DNA of 64,000 nt. Origin: Streptomyces pactum. GTDB lineage: Bacteria > Actinomycetota > Actinomycetes > Streptomycetales > Streptomycetaceae. Below are positions 15,397 through 23,157 of this stretch, piece after piece. The stretch lies in assembly GCF_002005225.1 (NCBI RefSeq), contig NZ_CP019724.1, positions 3,288,501 through 3,352,500 of the forward strand, in the 5' to 3' direction. The stretch's first letter is position 1. The number at the start of each line of letters is the position of its first letter. The notes below the pieces were generated by a model that did no database searches, was not told the DNA's origin, and saw only the letters and a list, made by a program, of their open reading frames with translations. A program made the translations under genes and the position numbers.

Positions 15397-16734
15397 CTAC
15401 CTCGCCTCCCGGGTGGCGAGCTGGTCCGCGGTGTGGGCCACGCCGAAGGCCTGCGGGACGGGCTGGCTAGCCATGTAGAGGCGCTCGGCGGTGCGGCGCG
15501 GGAGGGGGTGGTACTCGAAGGCGCCGTAGATGCGGCCGTCGGCGGTCATCGGCCGGGCGTTGAAGCGGGCGACCGTGGCCAGGCGGTACGGTTCGCCGCC
15601 GTGACTGGCCAGCAGGGCGATCTCGGTGATGCGGCGGGCGCCGTCGGCGAAGCGGGTGAGCTGGACGATGACGTCGACGGAGCTGTTGATCTGGTCGTGC
15701 AGGGCGACGAACGGGATCTCCACGTCCGACATGGAGGCCAGGGTCTGGAGCCGCATCAGGGCGTCTTCGGCGCTGTTGGCGTGGACGGTGGCGAGGGAGC
15801 CGTCGTGGCCCGTCGACATGGCCTGGAGCATGTCCAGGGACTCGCCGCCGCGGACCTCGCCGACGACGATGCGGTCGGGGCGCATGCGCAGCGAGTTGCG
15901 GACCAGGTCGCGGATCGTCACCCTGCCCTGGCCCTCGACGTTCGGCGGGCGGGACTCCAGGCGGATCACGTGTGCCTGCTGGAGCTGGAGTTCCGCGGAG
16001 TCCTCGATGGTGATGATGCGTTCGGTCTCCGGGATCAGGCCGGAGAGGGCGTTGAGAAGGGTGGTCTTACCGGTGCCCGTGGCGCCGGAGACGATGATGT
16101 TGAAGCGGGCCTGCACCAGGCCGGCGAGCAGGTACAGCATGTGCTCGTCGAGCGAGCCGAGGCCGATCAGCTCCTGGAGGGTGAAGGAGCGCGGGAAGCG
16201 GCGGATGGTGAGCGTGGCTCCGGTCAGCGACAGCGGCGGGATGATGACGTTGACGCGCTCGCCGGAGGGGAGGCGGGCGTCGACCATCGGGTTCGACTCG
16301 TCCACGCGGCGGTTGACCGTCGACACGATGCGCTCGATGGTCTGCATCAGTTGGTCGTTGGAGGCGAAGCGGAGCGGGAGTTGTTCGACTCGGCCGCCGC
16401 GTTCCACGAAGATCGCGTCCGGGCCGTTCACCATGATCTCCGTGATGGACGCGTCCTCGAGCAGCGGTTCCAGGATGCCGAGGCCGAGGGCCTCGTCCAC
16501 GACCCGGCGGATGAGCTGGGAGCGCTCGACCGTCGACAGGACCGGGCCCTCGCGGCTGATGATGTGGCCGAGCACCCGTTCCAGGCGGGCGCGGCGCTCG
16601 GCCATCGCCAGGGAGCTCATTTCGGCGAGGTCGATCTCCTCCAGGAGCTTGGCCCGGTAGGAGGCGACCAGGTGTCCGTCCTCGCCCCGGCTGCCGTGCT
16701 CCTCGGGGGAGTGGATGCGTGCGCGCAGGCTCAT
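15397..16734 (-). CDS. cpaF: CpaF/TadA-type secretion ATPase
   Basis: 445 residues. N-terminal helical domain, then the secretion ATPase core: SITEIMVNGPDAIFVERGG, the Walker A loop GATGTGKTT at residues 217-225 (K223), IITIEDSAELQL (Walker B-like Asp box), RVTIRDLVRNSLRMRPDRIVVGEVRGGE, and the His box GHDGSLATVHANS. It powers Tad pilus assembly from the cytoplasm as a hexamer. It lies directly after the two TadE genes and before tadB and tadC. Length and motifs are complete. Confidence 0.95.
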   Translation of the reverse strand: MSLRARIHSPEEHGSRGEDGHLVASYRAKLLEEIDLAEMSSLAMAERRARLERVLGHIISREGPVLSTVERSQLIRRVVDEALGLGILEPLLEDASITEIMVNGPDAIFVERGGRVEQLPLRFASNDQLMQTIERIVSTVNRRVDESNPMVDARLPSGERVNVIIPPLSLTGATLTIRRFPRSFTLQELIGLGSLDEHMLYLLAGLVQARFNIIVSGATGTGKTTLLNALSGLIPETERIITIEDSAELQLQQAHVIRLESRPPNVEGQGRVTIRDLVRNSLRMRPDRIVVGEVRGGESLDMLQAMSTGHDGSLATVHANSAEDALMRLQTLASMSDVEIPFVALHDQINSSVDVIVQLTRFADGARRITEIALLASHGGEPYRLATVARFNARPMTADGRIYGAFEYHPLPRRTAERLYMASQPVPQAFGVAHTADQLATREAR

Positions 16735-16752
16735 GCGTCCTCGGCTCCTCGG

Positions 16753-17349
16753 TCAGTGGTCCAGCGGCATGGTGGCGGTCCTGGTGGCGGGGTCGAACTC
16801 CCAGCCCGGGACGATCGACGGGATCTCGACGGTGGCGGTGACCGTCACCTCGTCCCCGCCGTACGACGGTGGGCAGTCGGTGCCGTCCGCGAGCCAACTG
16901 CTGACCGCCGCCGCGCACGCCTCGCCCGCGCTCTCCTGGAGCGAGGCGCTGCGGGCCCCGGCGCGGGCCGCCGTACCGGCCTGCTGGGCGGTGTACGCGA
17001 TCAGGCCCAGTTGTACGGCTGCCAGGGCGACGAGGATCAGGATCGGCAGGAATCCGAGGTACTCGATGGCCACCTGGCCACGGTCTCCGGCCCGGCTGCT
17101 CGACGAGCGCGAGGAGTCCGACGAATCCGACGAGTCCGACGAGTTCGGCCGGTCTGGCGCGTTCGGCCGGTCTGGCGCGTTCGACGAGTCCGACGCGTGC
17201 GGCGCAACCGGCGCACGCGTCGAGCTGGACGCATACCCGGGGTACCCGGAGTACCCGGAGCACCCGGAGCACCCGGAGCACCCGGAGCACCCGGAGTACC
17301 CGAAGGTCGCGGAAGTCACGGAGGTCACAGAGGTCACGGAGTACGGCAT
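16753..17349 (-). CDS. tadE: TadE-family pseudopilin with unusually long repetitive leader
   Basis: 198 residues from ATG 17349, one base after the stop of the other tadE. The pseudopilin signature is G91 followed by QVAIEYLGF, then a hydrophobic helix, so about 91 residues would be removed by a prepilin peptidase; normal TadE leaders are under 25. The leader holds Ser-Gly-Cys repeats (four Cys at 21-30), NAPDRP repeats and Ser-Ser-Asp repeats, all encoded by short tandem arrays. The mature part has the TadE helix and paired cysteines (EACAAAV, DGTDCPP). Start choice matters: no good start closer to the signature is evident. Confidence 0.75.
   Translation of the reverse strand: MPYSVTSVTSVTSATFGYSGCSGCSGCSGCSGYSGYPGYASSSTRAPVAPHASDSSNAPDRPNAPDRPNSSDSSDSSDSSRSSSSRAGDRGQVAIEYLGFLPILILVALAAVQLGLIAYTAQQAGTAARAGARSASLQESAGEACAAAVSSWLADGTDCPPSYGGDEVTVTATVEIPSIVPGWEFDPATRTATMPLDH
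17143..17301. repeat. Short tandem arrays in the tadE leader (9-bp and 18-bp units)
   Basis: Two perfect copies of an 18-bp unit (GTTCGGCCGGTCTGGCGC) at 17143-17178 and, at about 17236-17301, seven near-perfect copies of the 9-bp unit CACCCGGAG. Further GAGTCCGAC-like units lie at 17113-17141. All keep the reading frame of tadE. Confidence 0.85.
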
Positions 17350-17350
17350 C

Positions 17351-17761
17351 TCAGTCGGTCTCCTCCTCCACGGCGCCCGCGTGGCCGTGCACGGTGAACG
17401 GGAAGCTGACCGTGCCCGGGAAGAGGATGGGCACCTCGATGCGCACGTCGGCGGTGACATAGCCGCCCGCGGTGTCGCAGCCCACCTCGGCGCCTCCCTC
17501 CCACGCGCCGGACAGCTTGTCCCGGCCGGCCTCCTGGCAGGCTCCCTGCCGCGCCCCCCGGTCCGCCGCCGTAGCCGCCCGTACCGCCTCGTCCGCAGCA
17601 TTACCCGCGAGCGTGTACGTGTATCCCACGAGGACGAGCTGCCACAGCACCACCAGCGTCGCGATGATCACCGGGGTCATGCCGAGGAACTCGACGGTGA
17701 CCTGGCCCGCGTCCGCTCCCGTGCGCCGGGCGTCCCGGGAGCCGCGCCGCAAGGCACTCAT
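17351..17761 (-). CDS. tadE: TadE-family pseudopilin
   Basis: 136 residues from ATG 17761, which overlaps the end of cpaE. The leader MSALRRGSRDARRTGADAG ends at Gly19; the mature protein begins QVTVEFLGMTPVII with Glu at +5, followed by a hydrophobic helix and an AADEAVRAATAADRG helix typical of TadE. The short C-terminal domain contains three cysteines and ends in an acidic tail. It is a minor pilin-like subunit of the Tad machine. Confidence 0.85.
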   Translation of the reverse strand: MSALRRGSRDARRTGADAGQVTVEFLGMTPVIIATLVVLWQLVLVGYTYTLAGNAADEAVRAATAADRGARQGACQEAGRDKLSGAWEGGAEVGCDTAGGYVTADVRIEVPILFPGTVSFPFTVHGHAGAVEEETD

Positions 17762-19014
17762 CCCGCACCGTCCTTCCGTCGCCGGAAGCTCACCGACCCC
17801 CGGTCGCCGCGGAAGCGGCCGCCCTTTCGGTGGTCCCCCTCGGCGGCCCGGGCCAGGCCCAGTTCGCCCGCCAGGGTCCACAGGGCCTGCTTCACCGTGC
17901 CCCTGCTGTCCAGTTCGTGGACACGGCCGGCGTCCACGGCGCCCTGGAGCTCCTTGAAGTTGGCGGGGACGGTGGTGTTCGCGACCGCCGTGCCGGTGAT
18001 CTTCCGGATCAGCGGGGGCTGGATCTCCGTGGCGCGCGTGTGCCGGTTGACCACCACGGTGGTCTCCTCCGCCTTGCGGATCTGCAACCGGTCCCACATC
18101 CGCACCGCCCGCTTGGCGCCCCGTACGGCGACCACGTCCGGGGTGGTGACCAGCAGCGCCGCGTCGGCCATCTCCACGGCCGCGGCGCCGGCGCCGCCGA
18201 GCTGGGCACCGCAGTCGAGGACGACGACCTCGTAGCGGGAGCGCAGGGCGCTGACGATCTGGCGGGTGGCACGGTCGGTGACCTCCTCGCCGCGTTCGCC
18301 CTCGCCGGGGGCGAGCAACAGGGCGAGGCCGGTGTCGTGGCGGAAGACGGCGTCGGCCAGGACGCGCGGGGAGATGTCCGTGATGGCGGCCAGGTCGACG
18401 ACGGAGCGGCGGAACTGGACGTCCAGGTAGGAGGCGACGTCGCCGGCCTGGAGGTCCATGTCGACCAGGGCGGTCGGGCGGCCCGACGCCTGGGCGGCGA
18501 GGGCCAACTGGATCGCCGTCAGGGTGGTGCCGACACCGCCCTTGGCACCGCTGACCGTGACGACCGTGCCGCCGGCGCCGGTGAACACTTCGACGCCGCT
18601 GCCGAGGTGCCGGCGTACGCCCACCGACCACTGGGCCACCGCCTGGACGCGGCTGGCCAGTTCCTCGTAGCCCAGCGGCAGGGCGACCAGGCCGCGGGCG
18701 CCGTAGTCCATGGCGGCCTGGAAGAGGCCGGGACCCGGGTCGGAGGTGACGAGGATGACGCCGACGGCCGGGAAGCGGAGGGCGACCTCGCGGATCAGTT
18801 CCAGCGCGGGGACCGGGCCGATGCGCTCGTGGACGACGACGACCTCGGGCAGTTCGTCGACGGACTCGGCGGCCAGCCGGGCGAGGGTGTCGACGAGCTG
18901 GGTGGAGTCGGTCACCGGGGCCATCGGTTCGGCGTCCGGGAGCTGGCTGAGCAGGGTCGTGATGGACCGTACGGCGTCCGCGTCGCCGACTGCCGGGAGG
19001 ATCCTCGTGGGCAT
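17758..19014 (-). CDS. cpaE: CpaE-like ATPase (MinD/ParA superfamily) of the Tad locus
   Basis: 418 residues from ATG 19014; a GTG at 19026 overlapping the cpaB stop is possible. N-terminal receiver-like domain (PEVVVVHERIGPVPALELIRE, VGVILVTSD), then a MinD-type ATPase with the deviant Walker A SGAKGGVGTT (155-164, K158), VDMDLQAGDVASYLDV and YEVVVLDCGAQL. It probably places the pilus machine in the cell. The C-terminal tail is rich in basic residues (FRGDRGSVSFRRRK). Confidence 0.9.
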   Translation of the reverse strand: MPTRILPAVGDADAVRSITTLLSQLPDAEPMAPVTDSTQLVDTLARLAAESVDELPEVVVVHERIGPVPALELIREVALRFPAVGVILVTSDPGPGLFQAAMDYGARGLVALPLGYEELASRVQAVAQWSVGVRRHLGSGVEVFTGAGGTVVTVSGAKGGVGTTLTAIQLALAAQASGRPTALVDMDLQAGDVASYLDVQFRRSVVDLAAITDISPRVLADAVFRHDTGLALLLAPGEGERGEEVTDRATRQIVSALRSRYEVVVLDCGAQLGGAGAAAVEMADAALLVTTPDVVAVRGAKRAVRMWDRLQIRKAEETTVVVNRHTRATEIQPPLIRKITGTAVANTTVPANFKELQGAVDAGRVHELDSRGTVKQALWTLAGELGLARAAEGDHRKGGRFRGDRGSVSFRRRKDGAG

Positions 19015-19022
19015 ACGGGCTC

Positions 19023-19730
19023 TCACTTGTCCTTCGCGAGTTCGTACGTCCGGTCCTTGTCGGGAACCGTGGTGTCGCCGCCGGGCGCCACCAGCGCGAG
19101 CCGGACCCGCTGGGCGAACGACTCGGCGTAGGTGATGCGCTGGGCGTCGATGGTGGACAGTGCGAAGGTGATGGGCACGGCGTCGGTGGGTTCCCGGTCG
19201 CGGCTGTTCTCGTCTGGCTGCAGCGAGGTGAGGTCGCCGACGTCGATGACCTTGGCGTTCGTCACGATGATCTTGGATTGGGCGGGGTCGCCCTCACGCT
19301 GTCCCTCGAAGGTGGCGTAGACGTTGACGGTGGAGCCCGGTGTGATCTTGCCGGCGACGCCGGTCGCCGCGTCGATCATGATGGCGACCTCCTGCTGCCC
19401 GGGCCGCAGGGCGGGCTGGTCGACGATCATGTCGCTCTGCAGCAACGAGCCCTCCTTCAGCGTCGTCACGGCGATCTTGCCGCGGACCTGGCCGAGGTCG
19501 GTGACGGCGTTCTCCGAGAGCCAGCGCTCGGGCATCTCGATCTTCTCGAACTGCCCGGCGCCCAGGGGCGTGTAGGGCTCCACGTCGGTCTTGAGCCGGT
19601 AGGCGGTGACCTCGGGTCCGACCTTGGACTTCACGTCGTCGATGACGGACAGCACGCCGGCGAACGCGCCGAGGGCGCAGAAGACCGACAGGATCAGCAG
19701 GATGATGCCGCGGCGCTGACGGGAGTTCAT
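19023..19730 (-). CDS. cpaB: CpaB/RcpC-like pilus assembly protein with SAF domain
   Basis: 235 residues: a short basic N-terminus (MNSRQRRG), one membrane helix (IILLILSVFCALGAFAGVLSV), then an SAF domain (YTPLGAGQFEKIEMPERWL) and the RcpC region (GQQEVAIMIDAATGVAGKI, PGSTVNVYATF). It belongs outside the membrane as a periphery component of the Tad channel. It heads the compact run cpaB-cpaE-tadE-tadE-cpaF and overlaps the possible GTG start of cpaE. Confidence 0.9.
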   Translation of the reverse strand: MNSRQRRGIILLILSVFCALGAFAGVLSVIDDVKSKVGPEVTAYRLKTDVEPYTPLGAGQFEKIEMPERWLSENAVTDLGQVRGKIAVTTLKEGSLLQSDMIVDQPALRPGQQEVAIMIDAATGVAGKITPGSTVNVYATFEGQREGDPAQSKIIVTNAKVIDVGDLTSLQPDENSRDREPTDAVPITFALSTIDAQRITYAESFAQRVRLALVAPGGDTTVPDKDRTYELAKDK

Positions 19731-19814
19731 GAGCCGTGCAACCTCATTGGGGGAATCGGTCGAACCGGATCGGATGGCGGGCGGGCTGAGCGACGGGAGC
19801 GGCGTGGTGCGGGC

Positions 19815-20753
19815 CTACCGGGTGAGGGCTCGTCTCTCCCGGCGGTGACCGAGGGCGGGGTCGCGGCGGTGACCGAGCGCTCTGACGCCGCGGTGGCCCT
19901 CAGCGGCGTCGCCGCGGGTGTCCTTGCCGGTGTCGTACACCGGCGGCGTCGCGGAGCAGAACACGCACCGGTCGCCGATGACGTCGATGCCGCACCAGTG
20001 GCAGGTGCTCTGCCGCACCGACGTGACCAGTTGGTAGAGGACCGAGAGGTCGGGCAGGTAGGCGCAGAACTCGGTCAGCCGCCCGGTCCCCCACCAGCCG
20101 GGGGACTCGGCGGGCAGGGGCGTCTCGCGCAGTCCCTGCACCCGCCAGGACGGGGCGAGGGTGCCGGCGACCCAGTCGGCCGGGAGCTGGCCCCTGGCGA
20201 CCAGCAGCCAGGTACCGAACTCGGGTCCGTCGAGGGCGGCTTCGGGGCCGATCCGCACGAGTTGCGGTACGGGGTGGGCCACGACGCCGAACTGGCTGCC
20301 CGGCATCCATGACCTGGCGTGCGATTTCAGGCCGACGGGGACGTGATCGAGCCGGGCGACGGAGCCGAGCAGCGCGCCGGCGTGGATGTAGTGGGTGAGC
20401 AGCCGGCCGGCCGAGGCGAGGACGCCGGGGCTGAGGTCGCAGGAGGCGAGCTGCCGCAACTGCCGGGCGAGTACGGCGAGCCCGAGCGGGGGCAGCGGTG
20501 GACGGAACAGGGCGATGCGGTCGGTCTCCAGGAGGGCGCGGACGGTGTGCAGCCGGCGTTCCACGCTCGCCGGGGCGGCCTGCGAGCACACCACGATCAC
20601 GTGCCCGTGCTGGTCGATCAGCGACTGCAGCTCGGCCAGCGCGTGCTCCAGGGGACGTTGGTCGACGTCCTGGAGCACGACCGCGGGCAGCGTCCGTTCG
20701 TCCTGCGGCGGCAGTGCCATGTCGGCACTGGTCACGGCAATGGCAGTTGGCAC
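19815..20753 (-). CDS. Conserved hypothetical protein with C-terminal zinc-ribbon-like cysteines
   Basis: 312 residues from GTG 20753 (GGGGAG upstream). No membrane segments. The first 200 residues look like a Rossmann-type fold (RTLPAVVLQDVDQRPLEHAL, GHVIVVCSQAAPASVERRL). Near the C-terminus CHWCGIDVIGDRCVFC supplies four cysteines as a CxxC-x9-CxxC zinc knuckle. The last 25 residues repeat GHRR motifs from short DNA repeats. It lies just before cpaB on the same strand and may be the first gene of the Tad operon; its function is unknown. Confidence 0.65.
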   Translation of the reverse strand: MPTAIAVTSADMALPPQDERTLPAVVLQDVDQRPLEHALAELQSLIDQHGHVIVVCSQAAPASVERRLHTVRALLETDRIALFRPPLPPLGLAVLARQLRQLASCDLSPGVLASAGRLLTHYIHAGALLGSVARLDHVPVGLKSHARSWMPGSQFGVVAHPVPQLVRIGPEAALDGPEFGTWLLVARGQLPADWVAGTLAPSWRVQGLRETPLPAESPGWWGTGRLTEFCAYLPDLSVLYQLVTSVRQSTCHWCGIDVIGDRCVFCSATPPVYDTGKDTRGDAAEGHRGVRALGHRRDPALGHRRERRALTR

Positions 20754-21196
20754 GCGCGGCTCCCCGTCTCCCCATGCCCGTCGGTGCGCCGGTGTTACTC
20801 CGGCACACCCGGATGACTTCACTGCGTGACTACCTGAGCACTGTATCCACGCGTCTGTGGCCGGAGAACAGCCTTTCTGTAGCTCTGGGACAACTCGCGT
20901 TGCACAAGGTGCGGCAAAACGGGGCAGGTTGAGCATTTCCCGTCGGCGACCGAGCGAGGGACGGCCCACCGGCAGCCGACCGACACCACTACCGGCATCC
21001 GACCGACACCCCTACCGACAGCCGACCGGCGCCCCGGCCGACAGCCGGCCGACACCCCGACCGGCGACCCGCCGCCTGGGCGCGCGCCAAGTCCGGCACC
21101 CGAGGGCGAACTTGGTCCGGACCTACCTCTTGACACTCTCAATTGGTCTGGACCACCTTGTACCTCAATGCCCCCACTCCCCCACCGGAGGCCTCA
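20754..21196. promoter_or_regulatory. Divergent promoter region with degenerate CCGAC repeats
   Basis: 443 bp between the zinc-ribbon gene (-) and the chitinase (+). 20980-21070 holds a degenerate series of CCGACAGCCGACCGGC-like units. The chitinase promoter elements occupy 21111-21163. No gene is seen. Confidence 0.6.
21111..21157 (+). promoter_or_regulatory. DasR-type (dre-like) direct repeats flanking the chitinase -35 box
   Basis: TTGGTCCGGACCTAC (21112-21126) and ATTGGTCTGGACCACC (21142-21157) are two copies of the 12-bp repeat known from Streptomyces chitinase promoters and resemble the DasR operator ACTGGTCTAGACCACT. TTGACA at 21130-21135 between them is a good -35 box. Expected effect: repression by DasR, relieved by glucosamine-6-phosphate, giving induction on chitin. 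Confidence 0.75.
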
Positions 21197-22909
21197 ATGG
21201 AGCCCGTGCACAGACGGTTCGGCAGGCGGACGAAGTTCTGGGCGTCGGCCGTCACCGCCGCTCTCGCCCTCTCGGTCACGGCGGTCGGCCAGGCGTCCGC
21301 CGCCGACGTCAACAACGCGAAGAACGCCGGCTTCGAGGCCGGCCTGAGCAACTGGACCTGTTCCGCGAACAGCGGTACGACCGTCTCCTCCCCGGTACAC
21401 GCCGGCTCCGCCGCGCTCAAGGCGACGCCGAGCGGGCAGGACAACGCCCGGTGCGCCCAGACGGTGAAGGTCGAGCCCGGCTCCACGTACAAGCTGAGCG
21501 CCTGGGTGCGGGGCGGGTACTCCTATCTGGGCGTGACGGGCACGGGGACGACGGACGTGTCGACCTGGACGCCGGACTCGGGCTCCTGGAAGCAACTGTC
21601 GACGACGTTCACGACGGGCTCCTCGACGACCTCGGTGACCGTGTACACGCACGGCTGGTACGGGCAGTCGGCCTACTACGCCGACGACCTGTCCGTCTTC
21701 GGCCCGGACGGGGGCGGCGGCGACGACGGCGGGCCCGAGCCCACGGTCCCGTCGGCCCCGGCCGGCCTGGGCGTCTCCGGTACGACGTCCTCGTCGGCGT
21801 CGCTGGCCTGGAGCGCGGTGTCGGGCGCCACCGGGTACAACGTCTACCGCGACGGCACGAAGGTGACGGCGGTGACCGGCACGTCGGCGACGGTGACCGG
21901 CCTCGCGGCCGCCACGTCGTACTCCTTCCGGGTCACGGCGACCAACGCGGCCGGCGAGTCGGCGAAGTCGGCGGCGGTGACGGCCCGCACGGCGGAGAAG
22001 GACGACGGCGGGGGCGGCGGCGATCTGCCCGAGCACGCGGTGACCGGCTACTGGCAGAACTTCGACAACGGCGCGGCGGTCCAGAGGATCTCGGACGTCT
22101 CCTCCCAGTACGACATCATCGCGGTGGCCTTCGCGGACGCGACCGGCACGCCGGGCGCGGTGGACTTCAACCTCGACACGGCCGGCCTCGACGGCTACAC
22201 GGTCGACCGGTTCAAGGCGGACGTCCGGGCCAAGCAGGCCGCCGGGAAGAAGGTCATCATCTCGGTGGGCGGCGAGAAGGGCACCGTCTCGGTGAACGAC
22301 TCGGCCTCCGCGACGAACTTCGCCGACTCCGTCTACTCGGTCATGCAGGAGTACGGCTTCGACGGCGTCGACATCGACCTGGAGAACGGTCTCAACGCGA
22401 CCTACATGACGCAGGCCCTGCGCGCCCTGTCGGCGAAGGCGGGTCCGGACATGATCCTCACGATGGCGCCGCAGACGATCGACATGCAGTCGACGTCGGG
22501 TTCGTACTTCCGCACGGCGCTGAACGTGAAGGACATCCTCACCGTCGTCAACATGCAGTACTACAACAGCGGCACGATGCTGGGCTGCGACGGCAAGGTG
22601 TACGCGCAGGGCACGGTCGACTTCCTCACCGCCCTGGCCTGCATCCAGTTGGAGAACGGCCTCGACCCGTCCCAGGTCGGCCTGGGTCTGCCGGCCTCCA
22701 CCCGGGCGGCGGGCGGCGGCTACGTCTCCCCGTCCGTGGTGAACAACGCCCTGGACTGCCTGACCAAGGGGACGAACTGCGGCACCTTCAAGCCGTCCAG
22801 GACGTACCCCGGCCTGCGGGGCGCGATGACCTGGTCCACCAACTGGGACGCCACGGCCGGCAACGCCTGGTCGAACGCGGTGGGTGCCCACGTGCACGCC
22901 CTGCCGTAG
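21197..22909 (+). CDS. Secreted GH18 chitinase with carbohydrate-binding and fibronectin III domains
   Basis: 570 residues from ATG 21197 (GGAGG upstream). Signal peptide MEPVHRRFGRRTKFW to an A-x-A site near residue 36 (GQASA). Then a carbohydrate-binding module (about 38-170, NAGFEAGLSNWTC), an Asp/Gly linker, an FnIII domain (about 185-270), a second Gly/Asp linker and the GH18 barrel (about 285-570). The catalytic DGVDIDLE occupies 389-396, with Glu396 as acid. Substrate-side segments IISVGGEKG and VVNMQYYN are intact. It hydrolyses chitin outside the cell; the promoter repeats predict induction by chitin. Similar to S. coelicolor ChiA-type enzymes, from memory. Confidence 0.95.
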   Translation: MEPVHRRFGRRTKFWASAVTAALALSVTAVGQASAADVNNAKNAGFEAGLSNWTCSANSGTTVSSPVHAGSAALKATPSGQDNARCAQTVKVEPGSTYKLSAWVRGGYSYLGVTGTGTTDVSTWTPDSGSWKQLSTTFTTGSSTTSVTVYTHGWYGQSAYYADDLSVFGPDGGGGDDGGPEPTVPSAPAGLGVSGTTSSSASLAWSAVSGATGYNVYRDGTKVTAVTGTSATVTGLAAATSYSFRVTATNAAGESAKSAAVTARTAEKDDGGGGGDLPEHAVTGYWQNFDNGAAVQRISDVSSQYDIIAVAFADATGTPGAVDFNLDTAGLDGYTVDRFKADVRAKQAAGKKVIISVGGEKGTVSVNDSASATNFADSVYSVMQEYGFDGVDIDLENGLNATYMTQALRALSAKAGPDMILTMAPQTIDMQSTSGSYFRTALNVKDILTVVNMQYYNSGTMLGCDGKVYAQGTVDFLTALACIQLENGLDPSQVGLGLPASTRAAGGGYVSPSVVNNALDCLTKGTNCGTFKPSRTYPGLRGAMTWSTNWDATAGNAWSNAVGAHVHALP

Positions 22910-23157
22910 CTTCCGACGCGGTTGCGCGCGGCGCCCGGCCGGGGTTCCCCAGCCGGGCGCTTCGCGTGAGCGGCCGACCCGTTCCGCCCGGAACGGGCAG
23001 AAAGTACGACAAGTCCAGGCCTCGAGCGCCTGTTCGGTCTATAGTGCTCGTTCAGCCGACTGATCAGTGCCATGGATGCCACCTCCCTGACGGTATCGAG
23101 GACACCGCAGCTCGGATGTCCACCTCGTCTCGCCGATGCCAGGAGAGTTTGAGCAGC
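22910..23157. promoter_or_regulatory. Region between chitinase and LCP gene
   Basis: 248 bp with a G/C-rich inverted repeat just after the chitinase stop (GCGCCCGGCCGGGG...AGCCGGGCGC, 22930-22961), a likely terminator, and then the promoter side of the LCP gene. No gene seen. Confidence 0.4.

Noticed and set aside
17236..17301. 9-bp array in tadE as an assembly artefact
   Set aside because: The copies carry small differences and keep the reading frame; similar arrays occur elsewhere in the window. Still worth long-read confirmation.
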